64,000 nucleotides of DNA, taken from contig CANMVD010000001.1 of assembly GCA_947501275.1 (NCBI GenBank), positions 124,001 to 188,000 of the forward strand. The letters are read 5' to 3'. Each line of letters opens with the position of its first letter. Position 1 is the first letter of the stretch. The notes beneath the pieces were generated by a model, which saw nothing but the letters and a program-made list of their open reading frames with translations, did not search any database and had not been told where the DNA came from. The position numbers were made by a program, and so were the translations under genes. Shown here in pieces: positions 26,127-33,582 of this stretch. The DNA comes from an uncultured Tateyamaria sp. Its GTDB lineage: Bacteria; Pseudomonadota; Alphaproteobacteria; Rhodobacterales; Rhodobacteraceae.

Positions 26127-26597
26127 TTAAGCAGCGGTCGGTTCCCAACCGTTATCGCTGTGCCGCAGACGCCGTTCGTGCGCGTTGTGCGCCACGATAG
26201 CTGCGTCCAGTTGTTGAATGCGCTCCATTCTCTCTTTAAACCGTTCGTCGGTCATGGTCTCGAAATACCACATGCTAAGCAGTTTCGCGGCTGCCGTGGG
26301 AACATTTACGTCGCCTTTTTCCCAGCGATAAATCGTGTTCGCATCCACGCCGACAACCTGCGACGTTGCACGCTGTGACATGTCGAGTTCAATCCGCAGG
26401 AACTTGAACTCCGGACCCGTCATTCTCCCAGTCCGCTCCACGCTTTCGATAATCCCCATGGCAATGAGGTGGTGTAGGCCATCAATGTCCTGGATTGCAG
26501 TTGCAGGACCATCAGGAGTTTCAGTAAATTCAACTCCCCCATCCAACCAGATGTCTGGCAGGCCGCTATCTATGTAGTGGTACATTTTCTCCATCAT
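26127..26597 (-). CDS. HTH transcriptional regulator, probable antitoxin (YgiT/MqsA-like)
   Basis: 156 residues. N-terminal segment YHYIDSGLPDIWLDGGVEF and DIDGLHHLIA belong to a group of regulators related to MqsA/YgiT but lacking its zinc cysteines; then an XRE-type HTH with LDMSQRATSQVVGVDANTIY followed by RWEKG (about residues 72-105). Follows the DUF4258 gene by 23 nt on the same strand, the toxin-first order of HigBA and MqsRA. Likely binds the CCTACA-N3-TGTAGG palindromes upstream of the operon. Confidence 0.75.
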   Translation of the reverse strand: MMEKMYHYIDSGLPDIWLDGGVEFTETPDGPATAIQDIDGLHHLIAMGIIESVERTGRMTGPEFKFLRIELDMSQRATSQVVGVDANTIYRWEKGDVNVPTAAAKLLSMWYFETMTDERFKERMERIQQLDAAIVAHNAHERRLRHSDNGWEPTAA

Positions 26598-26620
26598 GTT
26601 TTTCTACTGATGAGGGTCCG

Positions 26621-26908
26621 TCAAATTGCTGTCAGAACCTTTACCACCAGTCTCCCATCTAAGATTGCACAGGGCACGTCGATTTCTTCGCCCGCAGCGA
26701 TGCCCCGTATTTTTCCTGTCCAGTTGCTATAGTTCGTATCCCATTTGATTTTTCCGTCCAGCAGGGATCCTTTCGTTAGCGCCCGTAGCACTTGCCGCCG
26801 GGTTATTCCTCGTTGCTTCATCCGTTCAAGTGCATGGTCGGTGAACAGGACCATATGTGAGAACCGTGCAAAATCGTTCACTTTGCCTTCGAACTGTTCG
26901 GCAGTCAT
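26621..26908 (-). CDS. DUF4258 domain protein, probable toxin
   Basis: 95 residues from ATG 26908. A GTG at 26932 would give 103, but that codon falls at the expected transcription start. The DUF4258 signature is FTDHALERMKQRGITRRQVL with a following GSLLDGKI turn; the C-terminus VPCAILDGRLVVKVLTAI forms the closing strands. DUF4258 proteins resemble RelE/BrnT-fold ribonuclease toxins and often neighbour HTH antitoxin genes. Toxicity is inferred from this arrangement only. Confidence 0.72.
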   Translation of the reverse strand: MTAEQFEGKVNDFARFSHMVLFTDHALERMKQRGITRRQVLRALTKGSLLDGKIKWDTNYSNWTGKIRGIAAGEEIDVPCAILDGRLVVKVLTAI

Positions 26909-26933
26909 GAATGGTTTGGGTTGGCTCTTCACA

Positions 26934-27059
26934 CCTACAATATGTAGGGAGAATGCGACATTTTCAAGGAAAAACCCTACAGACCGTAGGTTAATTTAGT
27001 GTTGCTGGGTCGTACTACCAAATCTGGGCGATTGCAAGAAGCACCCTACAGGCTGTAGA
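26934..27059 (-). promoter_or_regulatory. three-copy palindromic operator with promoter for the DUF4258/HTH operon
   Basis: Inverted repeats of form CCTACA-N3-TGTAGG: 26934-26948 (exact, spacer ATA), 26976-26990 (CCTACA-GAC-CGTAGG) and 27045-27059 (CCTACA-GGC-TGTAGA). On the minus strand a -35 TTGAAA (26962-26967) precedes a -10-like TACATA/CATATT that lies within the first palindrome, so occupancy would shut the promoter. From 27060 to 27299 I see no gene. Confidence 0.8.
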
Positions 27060-27299
27060 TGTATTGGTTTTCGTTTCTAGCAACCAGAAAATACATTGAA
27101 CTGGGACCTGCAAATCCTGCAGTTCGGGGAGCTGGCGCTTTAAGGAGCCTTGATCGCACGTCCAGTCTGCGGACAAAGCCGCAGCGCCGATCAGCGCCGA
27201 GCCCTTTAGAAGTCGATTTGACCCACTTTCCAGTCTCTGGTTAAAGCCCATGGCCCGCTCGTTTACGCACCACTCATATTGCGCTCACACGGACCCATC

Positions 27300-27791
27300 T
27301 CACCCGCTCGCCACCACTAACGGCGGGTCCTTCGGAAAGCTCTTGATGTCAAACCACTTGAACGCGGTGCCATCCGCGTTGCGCTTGTTGCCCCAGCGGA
27401 TCGGATAGCCATTGTGTGCCTGCCGGATCAGGCCAGCCCGAAAAGCCTTTAGATCCAGCAGACACCAACTTGCCAAGCCGGAACCATCAGGTAGGGCGTG
27501 CCCGTAGAACATCCAATCGCCCTTGCCGTTCACAATCTTTGCGAGTTCGGTCTCGCCACCTAAGCGCGATTCCGCCCGGATAGTGAACTGGTGTGGGAAC
27601 CTTTCTGCATAACCGGGGCGGCGCACACGGGCCGCGATGCGCATGTCTGTGGCGTCCAGCATGAGTAAGTCAGTGGCTTCATGCCAGTCCAGCGCATCAG
27701 GTGCGACGCTCAGTAGGTGCTGCCCCACGATCCGGCGGATGTCTGGAAGAAACTGGTCAGACCAGCTTCGGTTACGTGCATAAAAGTTCAT
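27300..27791 (-). CDS. hypothetical protein, phage-island type
   Basis: 163 residues. Not recognised. It has a central RRPGYAERFPHQFTIRAESR region, then GETELAKIVNGKGDWMFYGH and a W-x-L-L-D-L strand; the alternating acidic and E-x-x-K elements could suit a nuclease-like core fold but I cannot confirm this. No signal peptide or membrane span. Last gene of a string of minus-strand genes (29833 down to 27300) with close or overlapping junctions; 45 nt separate it from the recombinase-like gene. Confidence 0.6.
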   Translation of the reverse strand: MNFYARNRSWSDQFLPDIRRIVGQHLLSVAPDALDWHEATDLLMLDATDMRIAARVRRPGYAERFPHQFTIRAESRLGGETELAKIVNGKGDWMFYGHALPDGSGLASWCLLDLKAFRAGLIRQAHNGYPIRWGNKRNADGTAFKWFDIKSFPKDPPLVVASG

Positions 27792-27836
27792 GTTTGAAAA
27801 TGGCCCTTAATGCGGGCGCTACTTTTTGAAATGGGC

Positions 27837-28193
27837 TTAGGGTTCATCGGCTTCGAAATACTCGGGGTTCAATGTGCAGACCTCGACACCGCGAGCGGTC
27901 AGCGCGTCAATATGCACTTGGGCAGCATATTGATCATTGTCGAGGTCGTGGGATTTAGAGAGAATGAGCCGGTCGCCATCTCGGAGGATCACGGGGCTAT
28001 CCAATACGCGCCAGCCAGGGCGGTCCTTGAGCGGGCTTTGCGGCATGTCCGACAGCACGCAGTGCGCGCCCAAGAAGTAAAGCTTGCGGGCTTGGGCCGT
28101 GGCGGCATGCATGTCTGAGGCGGTTAGATAGCCCCAAACCCGCTTCCCTTTCTTCGGTTGGAACGCCTCTGGGTAACACGCGCCGCAGGTCAT
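27837..28193 (-). CDS. stand-alone serine-recombinase-like domain, catalytically degenerate
   Basis: 118 residues. After a C-x-x-C N-terminus (MTCGACY) the protein follows the resolvase N-terminal fold from end to end: WGYLTAS (cf. GYARVS), Q-x-x-K-L-x-x-L-G-A, a short D-x-x-x-S loop, DRPGW, ILRDGDRLILSKSHDLDND (cf. LREGDxLVVxKLDRLGR) and ALTARGVEVCTL. The serine position is kept but the first Arg is Thr and the D-R-L-x-R arginines are replaced. It lacks the C-terminal DNA-binding half. Probably a regulator or inert binding domain, not an active recombinase (inference). Confidence 0.6.
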   Translation of the reverse strand: MTCGACYPEAFQPKKGKRVWGYLTASDMHAATAQARKLYFLGAHCVLSDMPQSPLKDRPGWRVLDSPVILRDGDRLILSKSHDLDNDQYAAQVHIDALTARGVEVCTLNPEYFEADEP

Positions 28194-28432
28194 TAGGCTG
28201 AACCCGGATGGTAGTGGGCTTCAAATATACTTCTGGCGTCTTCTGTGGCGCGTTGGATGGCCACTGCTAGCGCTCCGGGGATGTTGCCTTGAACCGGTCC
28301 CTGCATCTCTTCCTCTAGCGCGTTTTGCAGCGCGAGTGACAGGTTTGCGACTTGGTCGAGATGCAGAGCAACTTCGCCCCACATCTCAAGGTCGCGCTGA
28401 GCCGCTTCGGACACGTGCACGGGTACATTCAT
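28193..28432 (-). CDS. hypothetical small protein
   Basis: 79 residues. Not recognised; all-helical looking (HVSEAAQRDLEMWGEVALHL, then a leucine-rich helix), soluble. Its stop overlaps the ATG of the recombinase-like gene (28193) and its start overlaps the stop of the upstream gene by 4 nt, so it is firmly in the operon. Confidence 0.6.
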   Translation of the reverse strand: MNVPVHVSEAAQRDLEMWGEVALHLDQVANLSLALQNALEEEMQGPVQGNIPGALAVAIQRATEDARSIFEAHYHPGSA

Positions 28433-28938
28433 GTGACAACGCCTGCCTTGCGCAAAAATTCCGCAACCGATGTCTGCACCTGTTGATAGTTCGGGTGCAT
28501 GATGCTGCCGTTGTCGCTGTCCAACACAGACCAGTCCAACATGGCCGCTGCATCTGCAAAGCTTCGCGGAGAGGCCAGTGCTATCTCATCCCCTAGTGTT
28601 TCTAGAGCTGACCACTTGGCATCGTATTCGGGGCTATCAATGAAGTCGTCTCCCTCTGTAGCCGCTTTGCCCTTCAGTCTGGCCTTTTCGGATTTCCAAC
28701 GTTCGAACTTCTCCGCAATGAACTCGGTTCCCTCAACTTCCATCAGGTCGGACATGAGCGTGTCTGCTGTTGCTGCGATGGCCTCAAAGGTTTCCTGATA
28801 ACCTCCTTTCTCCAAATCGATATTCAACACAGTGTCACTTGCCGCCATACCCATACGCGCGCAGCCGTAAATTCGAGCGGCGCGGGCAAACAGACTGTCG
28901 GTAGCTTGAGTTTGCGGGTGGCGGATGTGCTGGTTCAT
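28429..28938 (-). CDS. hypothetical protein
   Basis: 169 residues. Not recognised. Acidic and helical, with LMEVEGTEFIAEKFERWKSE in the middle and SPRSFADAAAMLDWSVLDSD later. No signal peptide, membrane span or catalytic motif visible. Its ATG at 28938 overlaps the upstream stop (TGATG). Similar Ala-rich proteins occur in alphaproteobacterial prophage and plasmid cargo (general impression). Confidence 0.6.
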   Translation of the reverse strand: MNQHIRHPQTQATDSLFARAARIYGCARMGMAASDTVLNIDLEKGGYQETFEAIAATADTLMSDLMEVEGTEFIAEKFERWKSEKARLKGKAATEGDDFIDSPEYDAKWSALETLGDEIALASPRSFADAAAMLDWSVLDSDNGSIMHPNYQQVQTSVAEFLRKAGVVT

Positions 28939-29201
28939 CAGGCCGCCTCCTGTCCGCTGGCCTCAACAACAGCGGCACTTCGTGTCTCGGTTTTTGGTGC
29001 GTGTACGCTATCGAGCATCCTAGCCAACTCTGCACTCTGCAATCGGGCAACCCGCAACAACGCAACCACCGCTTCTGCGTGATCAGACGTGCCGATGTCA
29101 GCTTCATTGATTAGGATATCAATGCCCTCAATGATGCCGCTCAATGTGGTGGCGTGGAATTGGCAGTCGTCGCGGGTATATGTTTCTTTGGATGCGGTCA
29201 T
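28938..29201 (-). CDS. hypothetical small protein
   Basis: 87 residues from ATG 29201 with AAGGACAAG upstream; a longer frame to 29492 is rejected because it overlaps the next gene's coding frame. Helical, with DDCQFHATTLSGIIEGIDIL and HAEAVVALLRVARLQSAELA; looks like a small helical-bundle protein. Function not recognised. Coupled to the downstream gene. Confidence 0.6.
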   Translation of the reverse strand: MTASKETYTRDDCQFHATTLSGIIEGIDILINEADIGTSDHAEAVVALLRVARLQSAELARMLDSVHAPKTETRSAAVVEASGQEAA

Positions 29202-29248
29202 GTTCTTGTCCTTTCGGTGAAGGTGTGCGGGCGTGATGCGCCCTTTGC

Positions 29249-29833
29249 TCAGAAGTTGTGGGTAGCTTCTGCCGTTTCGATCCGGCTTATCGTCGTCAAG
29301 TTCACCGACTTGATCGCATTGGCTTCGCTGTCCCAGACAGGAAGCAAGTGCGGGTGTCGGAAAGCGCGGGTGTGAGACGCGATGCGCGCCGACCGTGAAG
29401 CGTTCTCGCCTTTGACGTGCTCTGTTACTCTTCGGGCTTCTACGCGCATCACACGACGCTCTCCGTTGGCTTTGGTGAAGGTGACAGTACATATGTCCGC
29501 AGCACGGATGAGGTTGCGTTTGGCTGCATTGGCTTCCTCAACCTTGAGCGCGCCCAGAGCTGTGCGCAGTTCCACAAGATAGAAATCATTGGGGCGGCGA
29601 GTGCCGTATTCAGCACGATCAATTTGGGCACGGAGTTCGGAAGCTGTCATTCCGGCCAGTTGCGCTGCACGGCGCACGTTGCGCAGGCGGGATTTCTCGT
29701 TGGTCCATGCTTCGCGCAAGTAGCGTGCAAACGCGGGCGCCCAGTTTCCAAGTGGGTTGCGGGCAAGGAACTCACGCGTTCGGCTCCATGCTTCCAGCAT
29801 GATGGTGCGGCGGTCGTATGCGATGGTGGTCAT
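29249..29833 (-). CDS. hypothetical protein, first gene of the phage-like string
   Basis: 194 residues. N-terminal part contains a possible small DNA-binding helix pair (NVRRAAQLAGMTASELRAQI), the C-terminal part a compact beta domain (DICTVTFTKANGERRVMRVE ... PVWDSEANAIKSVNLTTI). Not assigned to a family. It starts opposite the XRE regulator at 29938, and the 104-bp gap carries an inverted repeat, so it is probably regulated by that protein. Confidence 0.6.
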   Translation of the reverse strand: MTTIAYDRRTIMLEAWSRTREFLARNPLGNWAPAFARYLREAWTNEKSRLRNVRRAAQLAGMTASELRAQIDRAEYGTRRPNDFYLVELRTALGALKVEEANAAKRNLIRAADICTVTFTKANGERRVMRVEARRVTEHVKGENASRSARIASHTRAFRHPHLLPVWDSEANAIKSVNLTTISRIETAEATHNF

Positions 29834-29867
29834 TGCTTTGCTCCCTACTTGCTTGCCAGATGTACTA

Positions 29868-29919
29868 ACTTGAATTAAATTTAAGTATCCGGCTGTGATC
29901 AGTCAATACATAACTTGAA
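29868..29919. promoter_or_regulatory. inverted-repeat operator between divergent genes
   Basis: ACTTGAAT-TAA-ATTTAAGT (29868-29886) is a near-perfect 19-bp inverted repeat; a further half-site ACTTGAA lies at 29913-29919. Placement between the minus-strand string and the XRE gene fits an autoregulatory operator of a phage-type switch. Confidence 0.65.
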
Positions 29920-29937
29920 AAAAATTGAGGTTTATTT

Positions 29938-30192
29938 GTGATATCGAGCAAGCAATGCACGGCAGCAAGAGCCTTAATTGGCTGGAAGCAAAAAGATTTA
30001 TCGGACGCAATCACATCGCGCGGGGGTAAGCTATCAGTAACGGCCATAACAGCATTTGAGAGAGGCGGGACGATCCGAGCGAGTAACGCTGAGTTGCTTA
30101 AATTGACCCTTGAAGCACAAGGCATCCAGTTCCTAGATCCAGAAGACACGGCTCAAGGAGCGGGGGTGGCGCTTAAAGCCGCAGAAAAGTGA
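29938..30192 (+). CDS. small XRE-family transcriptional regulator
   Basis: 84 residues from a GTG at 29938 with ATTGAGG upstream. HTH of the short phage type: TAARALIGWKQKDLSDAI, SVTAITAFERGG, then TLEAQGIQFLDPED, the hallmark of single-domain XRE regulators in rhizobial and Roseobacter islands. Divergent from the hypothetical operon; likely controls it and itself. Confidence 0.85.
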   Translation: MISSKQCTAARALIGWKQKDLSDAITSRGGKLSVTAITAFERGGTIRASNAELLKLTLEAQGIQFLDPEDTAQGAGVALKAAEK

Positions 30193-30440
30193 GCATATCT
30201 GCTCACTCCCCATTGCTGGGCTGAGCGTTCTTTCACCCTCGCCAATAACCCATGATGAAACGATGAGTTGATTGTCCTACGATAATTAGGGGCAGTTCAA
30301 GCAGGTCGCCATCTAAAGGCGAGATGTGTAGAATTTCACTTGAAGGGTTCTGATTCGCAGAAACCAATCCTTCGAACTTTTTTAAAGCATAGTTACTTAA
30401 CCGAAAAACGGCTTCCCGACTGCTAGGCAAAGGAAACCCA

Positions 30441-31367
30441 ATGAACATTGAACGTGCAATCGCAAGAAATCGCCACCATATGTCGAAGGCTCAAATTGGC
30501 TGGGTCGACAGATATGACGAAATTGTCCACCTTGTTGGGTTTCGCATGGTTACCCCTTCCGAATTTTCGTTTGCGGAAGAAGTAGGAAGGTGGCAACGCG
30601 ACCATGGATTGAATCCAGACGGAATAATTGGACCTACGACATGGGAAAGAATGCAACCCTTGCTCGGCCAAGGGTTAGGAGGAGGACAACGATTGTTGCA
30701 GCCGCCTCCCGGACCGCAAACATTTGCAGGTGCAAGGCCAGGAGAAATTAGCGTCGACAGGAGCCTACTTGGACAAAATCGTGAAATTGAAAACGGTCTA
30801 TTTCTGGCGTCTCGCAACTATTTACAAAACGGTGACCTCAGGTGGTTTTTCGCGCTCGCACACGCAACGATCACCCAGCAAATTAATGATAACATAGGTA
30901 GGTTTCAGCGCCCAAATGCTCTCATACGACTAAACTTGCACTTTGCCCAAGCATTCTTGAGGGCAGTGAACTCACTTGAAGGAGAGGAATGGAAACAAGC
31001 GTTTCGAGTTTGCCAGGCTCTTCAGCGAGGTTCAGAAGAGACGATGGCTCTGGTAGGTGAAACGGAAATCTGTGCAGGTGCGATGGCGGATGTCCATATA
31101 TTTATTGATCTAAAGCGCGCCATTCGTGAAGTGGGATGCATTCCGCCGGAAGACTACGGCAATGTTCTAATTTTTGTTAACCGAGGTGCATTAGCTGCTC
31201 TAACTGCACTTAGAGGCCAGTTCATTGGAGCAGCGGAAGCAATGCTGCAGCACCTCGTTGCACCGCTACTGGACATGGAGGTTAAGGTTTGGCGGAACTC
31301 TGTGTATACAGAAGTCTGTGAACAACCAGTTCCTGACCCTCAAAGTGGGTTTATGACCGCGCAATAG
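30441..31367 (+). CDS. peptidoglycan-binding-domain protein with DUF5995-like C-terminal domain
   Basis: 308 residues, ATG 30441 with AAAGGAAA upstream. Residues about 35-70 form a PG_binding_1 repeat (EEVGRWQRDHGLNPDGIIGP, TTWERM). A Gly/Pro linker (residues 73-95) leads to a helical domain whose WFFALAHATITQQIND, LHFAQAFLRAVN, ADVHIFIDLKRAI and IPPEDYGNVLIFVN fit the DUF5995 pattern in order. No signal peptide is visible, which is odd for a wall-binding protein; it may act after lysis or via phage-type export. AT-rich island gene. Confidence 0.65.
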   Translation: MNIERAIARNRHHMSKAQIGWVDRYDEIVHLVGFRMVTPSEFSFAEEVGRWQRDHGLNPDGIIGPTTWERMQPLLGQGLGGGQRLLQPPPGPQTFAGARPGEISVDRSLLGQNREIENGLFLASRNYLQNGDLRWFFALAHATITQQINDNIGRFQRPNALIRLNLHFAQAFLRAVNSLEGEEWKQAFRVCQALQRGSEETMALVGETEICAGAMADVHIFIDLKRAIREVGCIPPEDYGNVLIFVNRGALAALTALRGQFIGAAEAMLQHLVAPLLDMEVKVWRNSVYTEVCEQPVPDPQSGFMTAQ

Positions 31368-31453
31368 TAACGCGCCTATGCTTTGGGGTGCTAAGGAATG
31401 TCTCAAATATTCTTCCTGCTTCAGGTTGTGGAAGCACCATGTTGGGAAGTCGA

Positions 31454-31636
31454 ATGAACAAAACCCTAGTAGTTTGCATCTTGGCTTTCTTCGCCGCGCA
31501 ATCAGCGACAGCAGGAGAGTGGATAGAAGGCCGTGTCACCCATGTCCGCGATATCGGCACAACCGATGTGAACAAATTGCCGGAGCGTTTTAACTGAGTG
31601 GAGCTAAAGTGCGGCTCAAGGCGAATGGAACGCTAG
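31454..31636 (+). pseudogene. remnant of a thermonuclease (SNase)-like secreted protein
   Basis: From ATG 31454 a good signal peptide (MNKTLVVCILAFFAAQSATA) is followed by EWIEGRVTHVRDIGTTDV, close to the SNase start GRVTHVRDGDTIxV, but the catalytic D-G-D-T is altered and the frame stops at 31595-31597 after 47 residues. Read-through to 31636 adds little. The rest of the nuclease is gone, replaced by the convergent membrane-protein gene. Alternatively a short exported peptide. Confidence 0.45.
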
Positions 31637-32859
31637 TCCTTCTTGAACCGACTGAACACAAACCATGAGATCCAAACCCCCATCACAACTACTAGACCAA
31701 CGAGCATCACAACTACTCTTTGACTGCCCTCAGGAGTCGACACCATGGACTGCTCGACAAGCTTTGCGAGTATCAGCCAGTTCCAATAAGTGGCCGCAAC
31801 AGAAGATACGCTCAACACTCCAAGGGCTGTGAGCAGGAAAATCATAACGGACTGTCGGCGCTCTTGTATGAGAAGCCTTCTTGAATAAGAGGACTGTATC
31901 AGGTTTCTTGCTTGCCCGAGAGTCTCGTTGACATAGTCTTTGGCTTCGAGGGTTTTCCACATACCTTCGATGCTTTTCGCCTGATCGGTTAGGCCGGGTT
32001 TGAGGTTCGCTCGATACTCTTCCATACGGTGTCGCCACAGGCGAAACCCCGTTTGGTAACCTACCACAGCACGTTCAAGGTCAAGCAATTGACCTACACG
32101 TGACCTTAGATTGGTGTCCCCTAGTGTTCGGAGGCAGTAATCACGTGCAATGCGCACTGCATACCACTCACATTGCGCTCTAACCATTACGGCAACGGAG
32201 TCCCAAAATTTGGTTTCCACTTCTGACTGGCAAACAGAAAAACTCCAGCCTGGAGTGAAATACACGAAGGGCCCGAGCGGCTTCGGAGCATATTCAAGGC
32301 CTTCGGCATCGAAGCATCGTTTTGCAACCTGATCCGTAGTTTCGTCGCTAACGTCCGACGCAATCAGTGTGTGCGTGATCGTTTCACCATTTTCAAAAGA
32401 GGTCGAAGTGCGACTAGCTAAGTCTTGCAAGTGATGAATCGCTTCGTTCACAAGCTCATTGGAACGATTCCTCTCGTTGGCAATCACCTCCAGAACTTGG
32501 TCTGTGTCGCCGTGTACTTCATGTATTTCAACAACGCACGCTTCGCTCGTATTGAAAACCACTGCAACAGCATTTTCTCGGAGTGATCTTATCGCAAATC
32601 CATTCCGTCTCACCCGTTTGAAAGCAGCAGAAAGTGCATCCATGAAAGGTTGCTCAAACACCTTTCCTACAACAACTTTCTCTTGCTCAAGTGAGTGGTA
32701 CTTGTAGTTGACATCTGGTTGAAAAATCCAACCTCGCCCCAACGCATTTTGCGCGGCATCAGTTCCACTTTTGGCATCAAATAGCTTAGTTATGTCGCGC
32801 GAGAATTCCTCCCAACCGTCTGAGACGACCCGTACCGGCGAAACAAGGATAAATCTCAC
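31633..32859 (-). CDS. hypothetical protein with two C-terminal membrane spans
   Basis: 408 residues. The first 330 are soluble with no family I recognise (GRGWIFQPDVNYKYHSLEQE; FVYFTPGWSFSVCQSEVETK). A long helix with LIQSSYSRRLLIQERRQ precedes two membrane helices (SVMIFLLTALGVLSVSSVAA; VVVMLVGLVVVMGVWISWFV). The layout, soluble sensor plus C-terminal hairpin in the membrane, recalls effector proteins of abortive-infection systems, but this is only a resemblance. Overlaps the SET gene by 4 nt. Confidence 0.65.
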   Translation of the reverse strand: MRFILVSPVRVVSDGWEEFSRDITKLFDAKSGTDAAQNALGRGWIFQPDVNYKYHSLEQEKVVVGKVFEQPFMDALSAAFKRVRRNGFAIRSLRENAVAVVFNTSEACVVEIHEVHGDTDQVLEVIANERNRSNELVNEAIHHLQDLASRTSTSFENGETITHTLIASDVSDETTDQVAKRCFDAEGLEYAPKPLGPFVYFTPGWSFSVCQSEVETKFWDSVAVMVRAQCEWYAVRIARDYCLRTLGDTNLRSRVGQLLDLERAVVGYQTGFRLWRHRMEEYRANLKPGLTDQAKSIEGMWKTLEAKDYVNETLGQARNLIQSSYSRRLLIQERRQSVMIFLLTALGVLSVSSVAATYWNWLILAKLVEQSMVSTPEGSQRVVVMLVGLVVVMGVWISWFVFSRFKKD

Positions 32860-33317
32860 CGCAAGTACTGTCCGTGAGGCGAAGCCATGTAGACCTCGGG
32901 CATCCCGTGCTCGAGATAATTTAAGGTGAGTTCAGTTCCGCTGATCACATCCTGCCTCAAGGAAAGAGTTCGGTGAATCAAGCTAAACGTGAGCAAGCCG
33001 GGACGCGCGTGATTGATGTACCCATAAAGCGTCCAGACTGGTCGAAGTAATATTTCTTCGTCGCTGATCGCATTCCACTCGTGAGCAAGCAAAAAATCTA
33101 GGTCGTTCCCGTGTGGCACGACTTGCCCATCCAAAACTGCGAGAATTTCTCCCTTGGAACGGTCACGAGTAGTGAACAGCCCGGTTCCGTTTATGGGGCT
33201 AGGACGAAGTTCCACGTCCTGTATAGTTTGAAGCACTTCAGTCATTTCATCCACAGCATGGGTCAGGATGTCCGCGCGTGTCAAACAGTCGTTGGTGATG
33301 AACGCAAGCGTTGTCAT
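32856..33317 (-). CDS. SET-domain protein
   Basis: 153 residues from ATG 33317; starts at 33350 (ATG) or 33380 (GTG) are also possible. SET lysine-methyltransferase motifs are in order: SPINGTGLFTTRD (G-x-G-x-F entry), YGYINHARPGLLTF (in place of the N-H-S knot) and SGTELTLNYLEHG (in place of the G-E-E-L-T-x-D-Y motif). SAM-dependent protein lysine methylation is the family reaction; the Asp of the D-Y motif is Asn here, so activity is uncertain. Translationally coupled to the membrane-protein gene downstream (ATGA) and to a possible small membrane protein upstream (ATGA at 33314-33317). Confidence 0.72.
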   Translation of the reverse strand: MTTLAFITNDCLTRADILTHAVDEMTEVLQTIQDVELRPSPINGTGLFTTRDRSKGEILAVLDGQVVPHGNDLDFLLAHEWNAISDEEILLRPVWTLYGYINHARPGLLTFSLIHRTLSLRQDVISGTELTLNYLEHGMPEVYMASPHGQYLR

Positions 33318-33550
33318 CGTGGTAAATAGTCGCCTTTCAGACAGTCCCATAACACCACCAATAAAAAAGACATGACACACAAGCCTGCGAAGCCATTGGC
33401 GTGACGATCCACGATCAAGTGGTTATCGGGAAATAGGATGACCTTTCGTTCCGAAGAGAGGGGTGGATTTAGTATGCGAATGCGAAGAAAAGTGTATGCC
33501 GTGTGTTGTACTGCCCATTTACCTGGACAGAAACAAGTCGTGCTGACCAC
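33314..33550 (-). CDS. possible small membrane protein upstream of the SET gene
   Basis: 78 residues from a GTG at 33550 (no clear ribosome site). The C-terminal part has one strong span (GFAGLCVMSFLLVVLWDCLK) and the stop overlaps the likely SET start (ATGA), the same junction used between SET and the 408-residue gene. Coding is not certain; the N-terminal half has poor character. Confidence 0.35.
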   Translation of the reverse strand: MVSTTCFCPGKWAVQHTAYTFLRIRILNPPLSSERKVILFPDNHLIVDRHANGFAGLCVMSFLLVVLWDCLKGDYLPR

Positions 33551-33582
33551 AGTAGAGCTATGCCCATGCGTTGATCAAGCTG

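Noticed and set aside
30233-30448. 71-codon minus-strand frame between the XRE gene and the peptidoglycan-binding protein
   Set aside because: Protein-like composition, but it overlaps the start of the plus-strand gene, has no ribosome site and no recognisable motif.
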